Assembly (NCBI GenBank): GCA_016938235.1
Contig: JAFGVA010000225.1
Span: 1 to 43,912, forward strand
Length of the DNA: 43,912 bases
Source of the DNA: Bacteroidales bacterium
Lineage (GTDB): Bacteria > Bacteroidota > Bacteroidia > Bacteroidales > UBA10428
Direction: 5' to 3'
How positions within the stretch are numbered: the stretch's first letter is position 1; every line of letters begins with the position of its first letter. The notes beneath the pieces were generated by a model, which ran no database searches, had not been told where the DNA came from, and saw nothing but the letters and a program-made list of their open reading frames with translations. This document shows positions 32,594-40,151 of the stretch, piece by piece. A program made the translations under genes and the position numbers.

Positions 32594-34081
32594 ATGAATA
32601 TTATTGCATTCCCCATATTTTTCCCTTTCTTGCTTGTCATTGTCATGATTATGGTGCGATCGGTTAAGCTTGCTAAATGCTTGGCAATAGCTGGTAGTGC
32701 AATTAATATAATTGGCATACTTTTAATCTTTCAGCAGGTTTCTAAAAACGACATTCTGGTTTTAAATATGGGTGGATGGCCAGCTCCATATGCCATTACG
32801 CTGGTTGCTGACTACCTGAGCAGTTTAATGCTCTTGGTAACAGCTATCATTGTATTTTCAATTTCGGTTTATGCCTACAATTTTATTCAGGAAGATGATG
32901 GAAATTCCAAGTTTTATGTTTTTTTCTTCTCTCTGTTAATGGGAGTAAACGGAGCATTTATAACTGGCGATGTTTTCAATCTTTATGTATGGTTCGAAGT
33001 TATGCTATTGTCATCGTTTGTATTAATTACACTGGGAAAACGTAAAGAGCAACTTGAAGGTGGTATTAAATACATGGCTTTAAACCTTATAGCTTCACTT
33101 TTATTCCTGGCAGGGCTGGGTTTACTTTATGGTAAAACAGGAACCCTGAATATGGCTCATCTGGCACAGATTTTAAAAGATGATCAACAAGCCATATTAA
33201 TAAACACCTCTGCTATGTTATTTTTCATTGCCTTTGGCATAAAAGCGGCAGTGTTTCCTGTTTTTTTCTGGTTACCTTCTTCTTATCATACTGCAAACAT
33301 TACAATTACATCATTATTTGCCGGATTATTAACAAAAGTAGGGGTTTATGCCCTCATACGCTTCTTTACCTTGTTTTTTATTCAGGACTCTGATTTTTGG
33401 CACACCTTATTATTAATTATTGCAGGGTTTACAATGATAATCGGTGGTATGGCTGCCTCGGCACATTATGAAACCCGACGCATTCTGTCGTACCACATTA
33501 TAAGCCAGATTGGTTATATGATTATGGGTTTAGGTATTTTCACACCTTTAGCGATAGCAGGGGCAATATATTTTACTGTTCATAACATGATTGCAAAAAC
33601 CAACACTTTTTTGATTGCAGGTGTTATTAATAAAATGAAAGGAACTTATTATCTTAAGAATATTGGAGGTTTATTTAAAGAAAGCCCAATGCTGGCAATT
33701 CTCTTTATTATACCAGCCTTTGCTTTAGCCGGAATCCCACCTTTATCGGGTTTCTTTGCTAAATTTATGCTTATTAAAGCAGGATTTGAAGATGAGCATT
33801 ACTTCGTTACTTCGGTGGCAATATTCACCGGAATTTTAACCCTGTATTCTGTGATTAAAATATGGAATGAGGCTTTTCTGAAAAAACATCCTGATGAAAC
33901 AAAAGTACACGATAAATTTAAACCCGGCTTTATTGATATTCTTCCATCAATTATATTGGGCTTAGGTAGTATTGGTTTAGGAGTGTTTGCAAAATATTTT
34001 TTCGAGATTACCTCGGCTGCGGCAGAGCAATTACTAAATCCTGATTTCTATATCAACAATATTCTAAATACAGTGAAATGA
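32594..34081 (+). CDS. mrpD: Mrp antiporter subunit D (NuoM/N-like)
   Basis: A 495-residue, about 14-helix antiporter subunit. Conserved ion-path residues are Glu135 in YVWFEVM, Lys217 in FGIKAAVFPVFFWLPSSY and Lys248 in LLTKVGVYAL. Full length, no lesion. Its last four bases overlap the mrpE start (ATGA). Confidence 0.95.
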   Translation: MNIIAFPIFFPFLLVIVMIMVRSVKLAKCLAIAGSAINIIGILLIFQQVSKNDILVLNMGGWPAPYAITLVADYLSSLMLLVTAIIVFSISVYAYNFIQEDDGNSKFYVFFFSLLMGVNGAFITGDVFNLYVWFEVMLLSSFVLITLGKRKEQLEGGIKYMALNLIASLLFLAGLGLLYGKTGTLNMAHLAQILKDDQQAILINTSAMLFFIAFGIKAAVFPVFFWLPSSYHTANITITSLFAGLLTKVGVYALIRFFTLFFIQDSDFWHTLLLIIAGFTMIIGGMAASAHYETRRILSYHIISQIGYMIMGLGIFTPLAIAGAIYFTVHNMIAKTNTFLIAGVINKMKGTYYLKNIGGLFKESPMLAILFIIPAFALAGIPPLSGFFAKFMLIKAGFEDEHYFVTSVAIFTGILTLYSVIKIWNEAFLKKHPDETKVHDKFKPGFIDILPSIILGLGSIGLGVFAKYFFEITSAAAEQLLNPDFYINNILNTVK

Positions 34082-34404
34082 AGTATCTGAAAAAACCATA
34101 TTACATTGTATTATTTATGTTCTATTATATTACAAAATTAATACAATCGAATATTGTAATAGCTTTTGATATTCTTACGCCAAAAATGCACATTAAACCA
34201 GGTTTTATCTGGCTTCCTTTAGAAACTAAAAGTAAACTGGGACTGTTACTGCTAAGCAACCTTATTTCTATGACACCAGGCACACTTAGTATTGATTATG
34301 ATGATAACAAAAACAGCCTTCTGGTTCATGTGCTTTATAACCAAGAGAATGTAATTAATGACTTAAGAGCTATTCAAAAAAGAATATTGAAACTTATAGC
34401 CTAG
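34078..34404 (+). CDS. mrpE: Mrp antiporter subunit E, short form
   Basis: A 108-residue subunit. It matches the second part of MnhE: TKLIQSNIVIAFDIL, then the TKSKLGLLLLSNLISMTPGT motif and DDNKNSLLVHVLY. Many MrpE proteins are near 160 residues; the N-terminal pair of helices is absent here. The four-base overlap with mrpD and the lack of upstream coding room in the frame suggest a natural short form rather than a truncation. Confidence 0.92.
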   Translation: MKYLKKPYYIVLFMFYYITKLIQSNIVIAFDILTPKMHIKPGFIWLPLETKSKLGLLLLSNLISMTPGTLSIDYDDNKNSLLVHVLYNQENVINDLRAIQKRILKLIA

Positions 34405-34407
34405 TTT

Positions 34408-34686
34408 ATGGACAATTATTTTGATATACTGGTATATTCAAGCATGATGGTGCTGATTATTTCGCTTATACTTGCTTTTATTCGATTAATTAAAGGCCCT
34501 TCAATAAGCGATAGGGTTGTGAGTCTTGATCTGATTGCTTCGATAATTATGGGTATGATACTGGTTTATACTATTCTAATTAAAGATGCTATTTATGTTG
34601 ATATTGTAATTGTTATTTCGCTTATCTCATTTATCGGAACAGTCGCAATTTCGACTTATTTAAAACAAAAGATGGTTGAAAAATGA
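34408..34686 (+). CDS. mrpF: Mrp antiporter subunit F
   Basis: A 92-residue subunit with three membrane helices and the conserved RLIKGPSISDRVVSLDLIAS motif (about 26-45). It starts three bases after mrpE stops and overlaps mrpG by four bases. Confidence 0.95.
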   Translation: MDNYFDILVYSSMMVLIISLILAFIRLIKGPSISDRVVSLDLIASIIMGMILVYTILIKDAIYVDIVIVISLISFIGTVAISTYLKQKMVEK

Positions 34687-34970
34687 ATGAGATTAGTGTT
34701 GGAATAATATTGTTGTTAGGTGCACTGTTTATTTTAATTGCATCAATTGGTTTGATAAGGTTTAAAGATATTTTAAGCAGGATGCATGCAACAACAAAAG
34801 CTACATCGTTTGGCATTTTGTTATTACTCATTGCTGTGAGTCTGTATTTTGGTACTTATATTGTTACCTTAAAATCGATATTAATTATTATTTTTGTTTA
34901 CCTAACTGCACCTTTGGCAGCTCATTCAGTAGCAAAATCGTTTATAGACAATAATAATAAAACAGACTAA
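34683..34970 (+). CDS. mrpG: Mrp antiporter subunit G
   Basis: A 95-residue subunit with three membrane helices and the MnhG motif IGLIRFKDILSRMHATTKAT (about 23-42), then TAPLAAHSVAKS near the end. It is the last gene of the seven-subunit operon. Its stop overlaps by four bases the stop of the opposing psiE-like gene. Confidence 0.95.
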   Translation: MNEISVGIILLLGALFILIASIGLIRFKDILSRMHATTKATSFGILLLLIAVSLYFGTYIVTLKSILIIIFVYLTAPLAAHSVAKSFIDNNNKTD

Positions 34971-35416
34971 TTATTCCCGGGGTTGTTCTTTTTCCGACTT
35001 TTAAATAGTTTCTTATTAACATCTGATCTTTTAATGAGAAAATAAGTTAACCCTAATGCCAGCACCATAACTGCCAGGCTTATTAATTCTTCGTTACTGT
35101 ATTTTTTAAAATCCCACACTATTACCTTTCTTGATATTGCAATTATAGCAACTAGTATAATAAACTCAACATGCACAATATCATCTTTCAAATAAGCTTT
35201 TAAAGTTTCAAGTAGTTCCAAACCAATAAGCAAAACAAGGAATATACTGAATAAATTCATTAATCCTTCTGCATCAATAATAAATTTGGGATCATGCTCA
35301 ATGTTTTGCTTTATTTCAAAAACAATATCAATAAACGCCAAAATCAGAATAATCGACAAAACAATGAGTATGCCCCAAATCAAGCCTTTTTCGAAATATT
35401 TTATTATTCTAAGCAT
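34967..35416 (-). CDS. PsiE-like membrane protein
   Basis: A 149-residue protein with four membrane helices (about 12-33, 52-70, 82-98, 112-128), including LIGLELLETLKAYLKDDIVHVEFI and ISRKVIVWDF, the core of the PsiE (phosphate-starvation-inducible) family. The biochemical role is unknown. It starts two bases after cutA stops, so the two form an operon running against the mrp operon. Confidence 0.85.
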   Translation of the reverse strand: MLRIIKYFEKGLIWGILIVLSIILILAFIDIVFEIKQNIEHDPKFIIDAEGLMNLFSIFLVLLIGLELLETLKAYLKDDIVHVEFIILVAIIAISRKVIVWDFKKYSNEELISLAVMVLALGLTYFLIKRSDVNKKLFKSRKKNNPGNN

Positions 35417-35418
35417 GA

Positions 35419-35733
35419 TTATATTTTTAAAGTATTCGTTTGGATTTCTTCAAAAAGTCCCTGAGACATTTGAGAAACAGGCATTGAAAAAACAATAGCA
35501 GTACCTGTAGTTTGAATCCTTTTAACTTCTTCCTCTATTTGATTGTAGAGCAAGGCTTTTGTTTTTGCTAATACGATTGTACGATTGATTTTAATAATTT
35601 CATCACCCTTCCATTTCATCGAAGGAACATCGGGAATAATATTAACACTGTAAACAAACTTTTTTTCAAGAAGATCAACAGCTATCTTTTCTGCTTCTTC
35701 TTTGCTATTGGATATAATGTAAGCAAGAATCAT
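35419..35733 (-). CDS. cutA: CutA divalent-cation tolerance protein
   Basis: A 104-residue CutA1-type trimeric protein. It has the ferredoxin-like order strand-helix-strand: AYIISNSKEEAEKIAVDLLEK, VYSVNIIPDVPSMKWKGDEI (the family's conserved W-x-G turn) and IVLAKTKALLYNQIEEEVKRI. The C-terminal strand is divergent from typical CutA (VFSMPVSQMSQGLFEEI rather than IPxxxGxxxYLxW). It has been linked to copper tolerance in E. coli; the exact role is unsettled. It sits two bases upstream of the psiE-like gene. Confidence 0.85.
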   Translation of the reverse strand: MILAYIISNSKEEAEKIAVDLLEKKFVYSVNIIPDVPSMKWKGDEIIKINRTIVLAKTKALLYNQIEEEVKRIQTTGTAIVFSMPVSQMSQGLFEEIQTNTLKI

Positions 35734-35813
35734 AAACTATTTTTTGTGATAAACAAAAGCACATTGTATTTTGTTTAACTATTAATGATTAAAGTTTAAC
35801 ATAAAATTTTGAG

Positions 35814-36735
35814 ATTATAAAATTACTTCAAAATATATTATTAACTACAGATTTGAATGCCTCTTCGAAATACCTTGTTGATAGTTCAATCGTGTTGGCA
35901 AAGAAGTTTTACTCAAAAATCTCATTAATGCATGTTATACCCGAAAATGACCTTTCTGTGGAAGTTGAAAAATTAATACGCAAAAATCAGATTCCACTCT
36001 ATGTCGTAAGTCCGGATCAAACAGATGCTATAAAAAAATTGTTTGTCCGGTAGATTTTTCCTATGCTGCGAAACGAGCTCTTAAAAATGCGATAACCTTA
36101 GCTGAAAGATTTATGGCTGAATTGTATATTCTTAATGTATATTCTCCGGTTGCGAACTTTTCAAAACGATTTGAGATTGATAGCGTAGCATAATACAGTA
36201 AAAAGAAAGCTTCTCAGGAAAAAGAACGCTATGCTTTTCTAAAGGGTGTTAATCTGAAATCAATAAAACATCGTGTTGAGATTCTTAAAGGTGAGCCATA
36301 TCGTGAAATTTTAAGTTTTATAAAATCTAACAAGGTGGATCTTTTATTAATGGGTACAACAGGTAAAACCTTGTTAATCTGACTTTTAATGGGGAGTGTA
36401 ACGGAGAAAGTAAGCCGTGAGATGCGGTGCAGTTTTATTACAACAAAGGCAATAGATATTACTGACAGTTATTTTGAAAGTAACCTGGAATCTGTTGAGT
36501 CTATCTTAAATTCCGACAAGGAATCATTTACGAAAAAAAACTATGAATCAGCCATTGAAAAGTATACTATTGCTTTAAAGCAATATCCCGATAGATTCCG
36601 GTAATCAACGGATTAATCCGAAGCTATAAGGCACTTGGAGACGATAATAAGGTAAATAATTTCAAGGCATATGCCAGGGAGGTTATAGTTCGAATCTGGA
36701 GTGAGGAGTATATCACAAAATTTGATTTTAATTAG
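35814..36735 (+). pseudogene. Broken universal stress protein with TPR tail
   Basis: Joined across frames, this reads as two Usp domains and a C-terminal TPR segment. Domain one starts NILLTTDLNASSKYLVDSSI but has no ATG in frame. A frameshift at a run of seven A (36032-36038) leads to IVCPVDFSYAAKRALKNAI (domain two). TAA at 36191-36193 and TGA at 36380-36382 interrupt it, the latter inside the LLMG(S/T) ATP-loop region. Then comes FTKKNYESAIEKYTIALKQ (TPR) and a second frameshift near 36598, with PVINGLIRSYKALGDDN continuing to TAG at 36735. Four lesions plus a lost start make function very unlikely. It is a paralogue of the intact USP gene at 28590, on the far side of the antiporter operon. 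Confidence 0.85.
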
Positions 36736-36793
36736 CTTATTGAGCAACACTAACTGAGTACTTTTTTACGATTTCCCGGTGAGTTATAGTTCG
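36682..36793. repeat. 11-bp direct repeat around the pseudogene 3' end
   Basis: GTTATAGTTCG occurs at 36682-36692 and 36783-36793, bracketing the last codons of the broken USP gene. It may be a recombination scar or chance. Confidence 0.3.
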
Positions 36794-36847
36794 TATTAAT
36801 ATGTGTTATAATATATTCATAACTATATTTTTTTGGAAGTAATAGTA

Positions 36848-37250
36848 TTAATGTCCATTGCTCCATAAGCTAAACTCACAATCTTCAAGGGCACCCATAA
36901 TAAATTTAATCTAAGGATTAACATTTTCAACGGTTTCAAATTCATTGTGAATTTGAACTAAATAATAGTACAAGTCGCTTACATTTCCAGTCCAAATAAT
37001 AGGATTACAGTTTTCACCTCCTGAAAATATCTTTTTCAAATCGTAGATTGTTGTTTTCTCATCTACCAATGAATTGAGTTTTAGAGAATCTATTAAGTTT
37101 TTTAAAGCAAAAGTGTTGGTAGTTTCTTTTTTAGTATATCACCTAACTTATATTTTATTATTCTAATGTCATCACCAGAGCCAATTTGTTCAATAATTTG
37201 ATTGCAAAATTTGTTAGCCTCATTTGTGATTAATTTTTGGTACCGTGTTT
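36848..37250 (-). pseudogene. Decayed gene of an unnamed Bacteroidota family
   Basis: On the minus strand one frame reads RYQKLITNEANKFCNQIIEQ and on to KLGDILKKK. After a shift the next frame reads ETTNTFALKNLIDSLKLNSL, then TTIYDLKKIFSGGENCNPII and WTGNVSDLYYYLVQIHNEFE, a TAG (36911-36913), then IKFIMGALEDCEFSLWSNGH and TAA. I recall similar mobile-DNA proteins with a PIIWTGNxSxLYYF motif but cannot name the family. One frameshift and one stop are visible, and no start codon remains. Confidence 0.6.
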
Positions 37251-37259
37251 TAGCGGTTT

Positions 37260-37431
37260 ATGGTATGGTGTCGTGCGGGATTACGAAGCGATTTCCTATC
37301 TCCCGATAATTCATGGGGATTACACCAACCTTTTTTACGAGCCACAAACGCTCGCAAACCACTGAACCGACCATAGGGAGCTCACCGAAGGTAAACCCGC
37401 ATGCAATATACCATGTGTTGTGGTGTCGTGC
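37260..37431. repeat. GC-richer structured element, possible cassette recombination site
   Basis: About 170 bp, clearly richer in G+C than its surroundings. The ends carry inverted ATGGTAT (37260-37266) and ATACCAT (37408-37414), and a direct repeat TGGTGTCGTGC (37266-37276 and 37421-37431). Internal short stems occur (for example CGAGC/GCTCG around 37340-37356). I recall similar noncoding units starting ...GTGCGGGATT and ending ...CCCGCA-TGCAATATACC between accessory genes in Bacteroidota, comparable in placement to integron attC sites. The small frames running through it are not credible genes. Confidence 0.5.
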
Positions 37432-37432
37432 A

Positions 37433-37786
37433 TTATTCAAGGTCAAGTACTATTTGAATATTTTCTTTTACCAAATCAATCAGTTCATCAGGTAAAACAC
37501 CAAGTCTTTTTGTCAATCGTTTGTTATCAATAGCACGAATCTGGTCAATCATAATATCACAAGCTTGATGCAAGTTGGCAGTTCCTTTTTTAAGATGTAC
37601 CCTTAATATCTCTGAATTCTTTTTTACGTTTGTTGTAATCGGACAAACAATAGTTGATGGGTGAGGAATCTTGTTGAGCAGATTTGTCTGTATTGCTAAA
37701 ACTGGTCTTGTTTTACCTGGTTCAGTTCCAATCTGCGGATTTAAATCTGCAATCCAGATTTCAAATTGCTTAATCGGCATAATCAA
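37433..37786 (-). CDS. mazF: MazF/PemK-type endoribonuclease toxin
   Basis: A 117-residue toxin of the MazF family, a ribonuclease that cuts single-stranded mRNA. It contains IKQFEIWIADLNPQIGTEPG, the KTRPVLAIQ motif (25-33), STIVCPITTN (44-53) and IMIDQIRAIDNKRL (78-91), matching the conserved catalytic R and S/T positions. The start overlaps the antitoxin gene by 17 bases; Met3 is an alternative start. The stop codon lies right beside the structured element. Confidence 0.92.
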   Translation of the reverse strand: MIMPIKQFEIWIADLNPQIGTEPGKTRPVLAIQTNLLNKIPHPSTIVCPITTNVKKNSEILRVHLKKGTANLHQACDIMIDQIRAIDNKRLTKRLGVLPDELIDLVKENIQIVLDLE

Positions 37787-38000
37787 TCTCCTCGAAGTCT
37801 TTAAGTACAGACATTGAATCCCCTTGTACTATTCCAGATTCCTGTTTAAGTTTTTTCTCCAGAATTTGTTTACGTTGAATTTTATTATAAAACTCAATCG
37901 CTTCGTTTATATATCGATTCCGTGGTTTCTTAATCCGAGCAAGTATTTTTTCAGTCTCGCCGAAAATCGAATCGTCTATTTTTAAGGATACTGTTTTCAT
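37770..38000 (-). CDS. Antitoxin of the MazF toxin (RHH type)
   Basis: A 76-residue protein. Its N-terminus (KTVSLKIDDSIFGETEKILA) and the NRYINEAIEFYNK helix form a ribbon-helix-helix DNA-binding domain, and the acidic C-terminus (SVLKDFEEIDYAD) would wrap the toxin. It precedes and overlaps the toxin gene, as usual for type II pairs, and is expected to repress its own promoter. Confidence 0.85.
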   Translation of the reverse strand: MKTVSLKIDDSIFGETEKILARIKKPRNRYINEAIEFYNKIQRKQILEKKLKQESGIVQGDSMSVLKDFEEIDYAD

Positions 38001-38020
38001 GATATTTAATATTTATATCA

Positions 38021-38051
38021 CAAAGGTATATCTTTATGGTATATTAATCAA
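38021..38051 (-). promoter_or_regulatory. Promoter and operator of the toxin-antitoxin pair
   Basis: On the minus strand TTG (38049-38051) and TACCTTTG (38021-38028, exact -7 consensus) are 20 bp apart. Two direct copies of GGTATAT on the plus strand (38025-38031 and 38038-38044), 13 bp apart, overlap the promoter and are a likely RHH operator. Confidence 0.65.
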
Positions 38052-38401
38052 GTGTATTTATCTATATTTCCTCCAAATATTTTTAACCATAAATGCTCAA
38101 AAAATGCTGTTATCAATAAAAGTGGAGTTAAAATCAACATTGCTCTCATAGCGCCCATACCATTAGCATTTTTGGTATCAACATTATCCGTCAATTCTTT
38201 AAGATGATAATTAAATATCTTCCAGTATTTTATCTTAGTTTTCATGTTTGCAGAATGTTGGTCAGCATGCACCACAACATTAAAATAGCGGTAAAAATCA
38301 ATGGAATATAAAACTTGGAACTCAGGTACCGTTTGTTTAATTGCACCTAAGATTGGGACAAATTTCTCATCGTGTTTATTTGCTTCACGGCTGTAAATCA
38401 C
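38048..38401 (-). CDS. Hypothetical membrane-anchored protein, possibly N-terminally broken
   Basis: The frame gives 117 residues from a GTG start, with a soluble N-terminal part (NKHDEKFVPILGAIKQTVPE, FNVVVHADQHSANMKTKIKYWK) and one membrane helix near the C-terminus (AMLILTPLLLITAFFEHLWL). I do not recognise it. Just upstream another frame starts with ATG and reads MNMQPILFEQILRGDLQP before a stop that overlaps the GTG region. A single frameshift could join the two into a longer protein, so the gene may be damaged. Confidence 0.5.
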   Translation of the reverse strand: MIYSREANKHDEKFVPILGAIKQTVPEFQVLYSIDFYRYFNVVVHADQHSANMKTKIKYWKIFNYHLKELTDNVDTKNANGMGAMRAMLILTPLLLITAFFEHLWLKIFGGNIDKYT

Positions 38402-38905
38402 CTCTTAGAATCTGTTCAAATAGAATGGGTTGCATATTCATAGTTTTACTTTTATTCTGTTGGCTGCTGCCACTTTCTTTTCATCAATAATTTTTGCATT
38501 ATGACTACAGAAACGGGTAACAGGTTTGAGCGGTAAACTCGTTGCCGCAATATTCACAAATACGCTTAATTTAAATTTTAATACTCATGCCTGTTACTGC
38601 CTTTTAATGTCAATTACTGACTTTAGCTGTCATTTACTGCCATCATTTCACCTTAATTGTTGTCGGGCAACAAATATTTAGAAATAATTACCACTAAAAG
38701 CCAGTAAATGAAAGGAAAAGAAAACAAGTGATAAATACTTTACTTTCCGATACAAAAAGTAACTTACATTGAATATCAGTTACTTATAAAAGCAAGGTAC
38801 AAATAAGGTACATTTCAATACCAAAACTAACAAATTAAGACGAAATACAGGGTAATATTTACTTTACTTTCCAGTTTGGAAAATCGGTACTTTCCGTTTA
38901 ACATT
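38402..38905. other. 504-bp noncoding region at the end of the mobile module
   Basis: No coding frame is supported apart from the short upstream frame noted for the 38048 gene. It contains iteron-like repeats, a TTGTTG-TCGGG-CAACAA hairpin (38657-38673), and several copies of TTTACTTTCC-like words (about 38740, 38860). It is a candidate origin or attachment region. Confidence 0.5.
38589..38648. repeat. Three iteron-like repeats with a 20-bp period
   Basis: TTACTGCC (38594-38601), TTACTGAC (38614-38621) and TTACTGCC (38634-38641) start exactly 20 bp apart, with GTCA-like sequence before the second and third. An inverted relative (GCCAGTAAATG) occurs near 38699-38709. The spacing of two helical turns suits a replication initiator or recombination protein bound on one face. 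Confidence 0.6.
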
Positions 38906-39493
38906 TCATTTTATCATTAACCTTTCAATTTCTGAATATGGTATGCTTTCGGCTTGCTGTATCTGTTCCATTATTCGCAAATACTTTTTAGTTGGTTTTC
39001 CGGCATACGATTGTTTGAAATGCTTTTTATAAAGTTGTTCATAAAGTCGGTCGGTTCTGAAATAAGCCCCTAAAGTTTTATCTAAACTTCGGTAATACTT
39101 ACTATGTGTTTGGCTTTCATACATACAACCCTGAAAGGCTTCACGGTGTAAGAAGTAACCGCCAATAGAATACATTTTACGGCAACGCTTGTTTGTTTGA
39201 GGGCAAAGGAAATACCATATTAAGCCCTTACCTAAGTTTGAAGGAACTGAAACCAGTTGTATTTTATAGTTTCGGGGTTCGTCTCTGTATTTGTAATCCA
39301 GTTCAATAAATGGTTGTTCGTTTAATGTATTTACACGTATTGAAATACTGCCTGTTGTGTTCCCGTTTCTGCTCCATGTAATTGTACCGTTTTTTATTTG
39401 TTCAGGGTTGAGGTATTCCCATTCTTTAAGTTTGGTAATACTTATTTTTAAAACCTCATCGTATAAAGTCGGAAATGTATGGGGCTTTGGCAT
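38906..39493 (-). CDS. Hypothetical mobile-element protein with Cys/His motif
   Basis: A 195-residue protein of a type seen in Bacteroidota integrative elements. The middle reads GLIWYFLCPQTNKRCRKMYS, followed by FLHREAFQGCMYESQTHSKY; the cysteines and histidine may bind zinc. The N-terminus has a TITWSRNGNTTGSISIRV strand pair. Function unknown. It is the last gene of the leftward operon, 57 bp after the preceding one. Confidence 0.75.
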   Translation of the reverse strand: MPKPHTFPTLYDEVLKISITKLKEWEYLNPEQIKNGTITWSRNGNTTGSISIRVNTLNEQPFIELDYKYRDEPRNYKIQLVSVPSNLGKGLIWYFLCPQTNKRCRKMYSIGGYFLHREAFQGCMYESQTHSKYYRSLDKTLGAYFRTDRLYEQLYKKHFKQSYAGKPTKKYLRIMEQIQQAESIPYSEIERLMIK

Positions 39494-39550
39494 TTGAATT
39501 TTTTTTTGAAAATGAAACCTAAATAATTAAGGAACTTGCAATAAAACGGC

Positions 39551-40150
39551 TTAATCGTGCCAACGCTTTGTTATAAATTCGTCCGGTTCGCCAAAATTAT
39601 GTTTTACGCTTTCAGTTTTTGGCAATACATACGGCATAAGTTTACAAAGTATGTTCAGCCGTTGCACGGGGTCAAGTTCTTTGAGTGTTTCGGGTAACTG
39701 CTCCAGTTCCTTTTGCATTAAGTCTTTAAGGGTGTCCCGTATGTTCCCGGTCAATGGTTTGTTGTATTCAGGTAGCTTGTTTTTCAACTCATTATTGTAA
39801 ACTGCAATTTGACTTTTCATTAAGCCCTGAATTTCGTTTGAATACCAACCGTCAAACTCTGTACGATCCAAATACTCAAAAACGCCTTCCAGTAAATAAA
39901 CTTTCTGTTCGGTGGTTAATTCGTTTTTGTCGTACTTTGAAATAATCATTTGCAAACCTTCAAAGGGCTTTTCCCTGTGGCTTTCACTTGCAATATTTAT
40001 ACTCAATTCATACAACTGCATAAGTTTATTAAAGTCGCTGAATAGTTGTTTTTCTAATGCTTTACGAATGGTTTTTAAGGCGTAACCGTTCCAATGTTCG
40101 TTTTCTGTTTTAAAGTAGCTTTCAAGGGCTTTTATTTCTTTTGTATTCAT
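39551..40150 (-). CDS. Hypothetical helical protein of the mobile module
   Basis: A 199-residue soluble, mainly helical, charged protein with no motif that I recognise (segments KTIRKALEKQLFSDFNKLMQ, EQKVYLLEGVFEYLDRTEF, NIRDTLKDLMQKELEQLPE). It starts two bases after the primase-like gene stops, so it is cotranscribed with the replication genes. Confidence 0.7.
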   Translation of the reverse strand: MNTKEIKALESYFKTENEHWNGYALKTIRKALEKQLFSDFNKLMQLYELSINIASESHREKPFEGLQMIISKYDKNELTTEQKVYLLEGVFEYLDRTEFDGWYSNEIQGLMKSQIAVYNNELKNKLPEYNKPLTGNIRDTLKDLMQKELEQLPETLKELDPVQRLNILCKLMPYVLPKTESVKHNFGEPDEFITKRWHD

Positions 40151-40151
40151 A

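Noticed and set aside
37258-37495. Short frames on both strands across the GC-richer element
   Set aside because: They run through the repeat structure, have no start signals and overlap the toxin gene; explained by the noncoding element.
38589-38648. CRISPR array
   Set aside because: The 8-bp words with 20-bp period are too short and the spacing too small for repeats and spacers; no cas genes are present.
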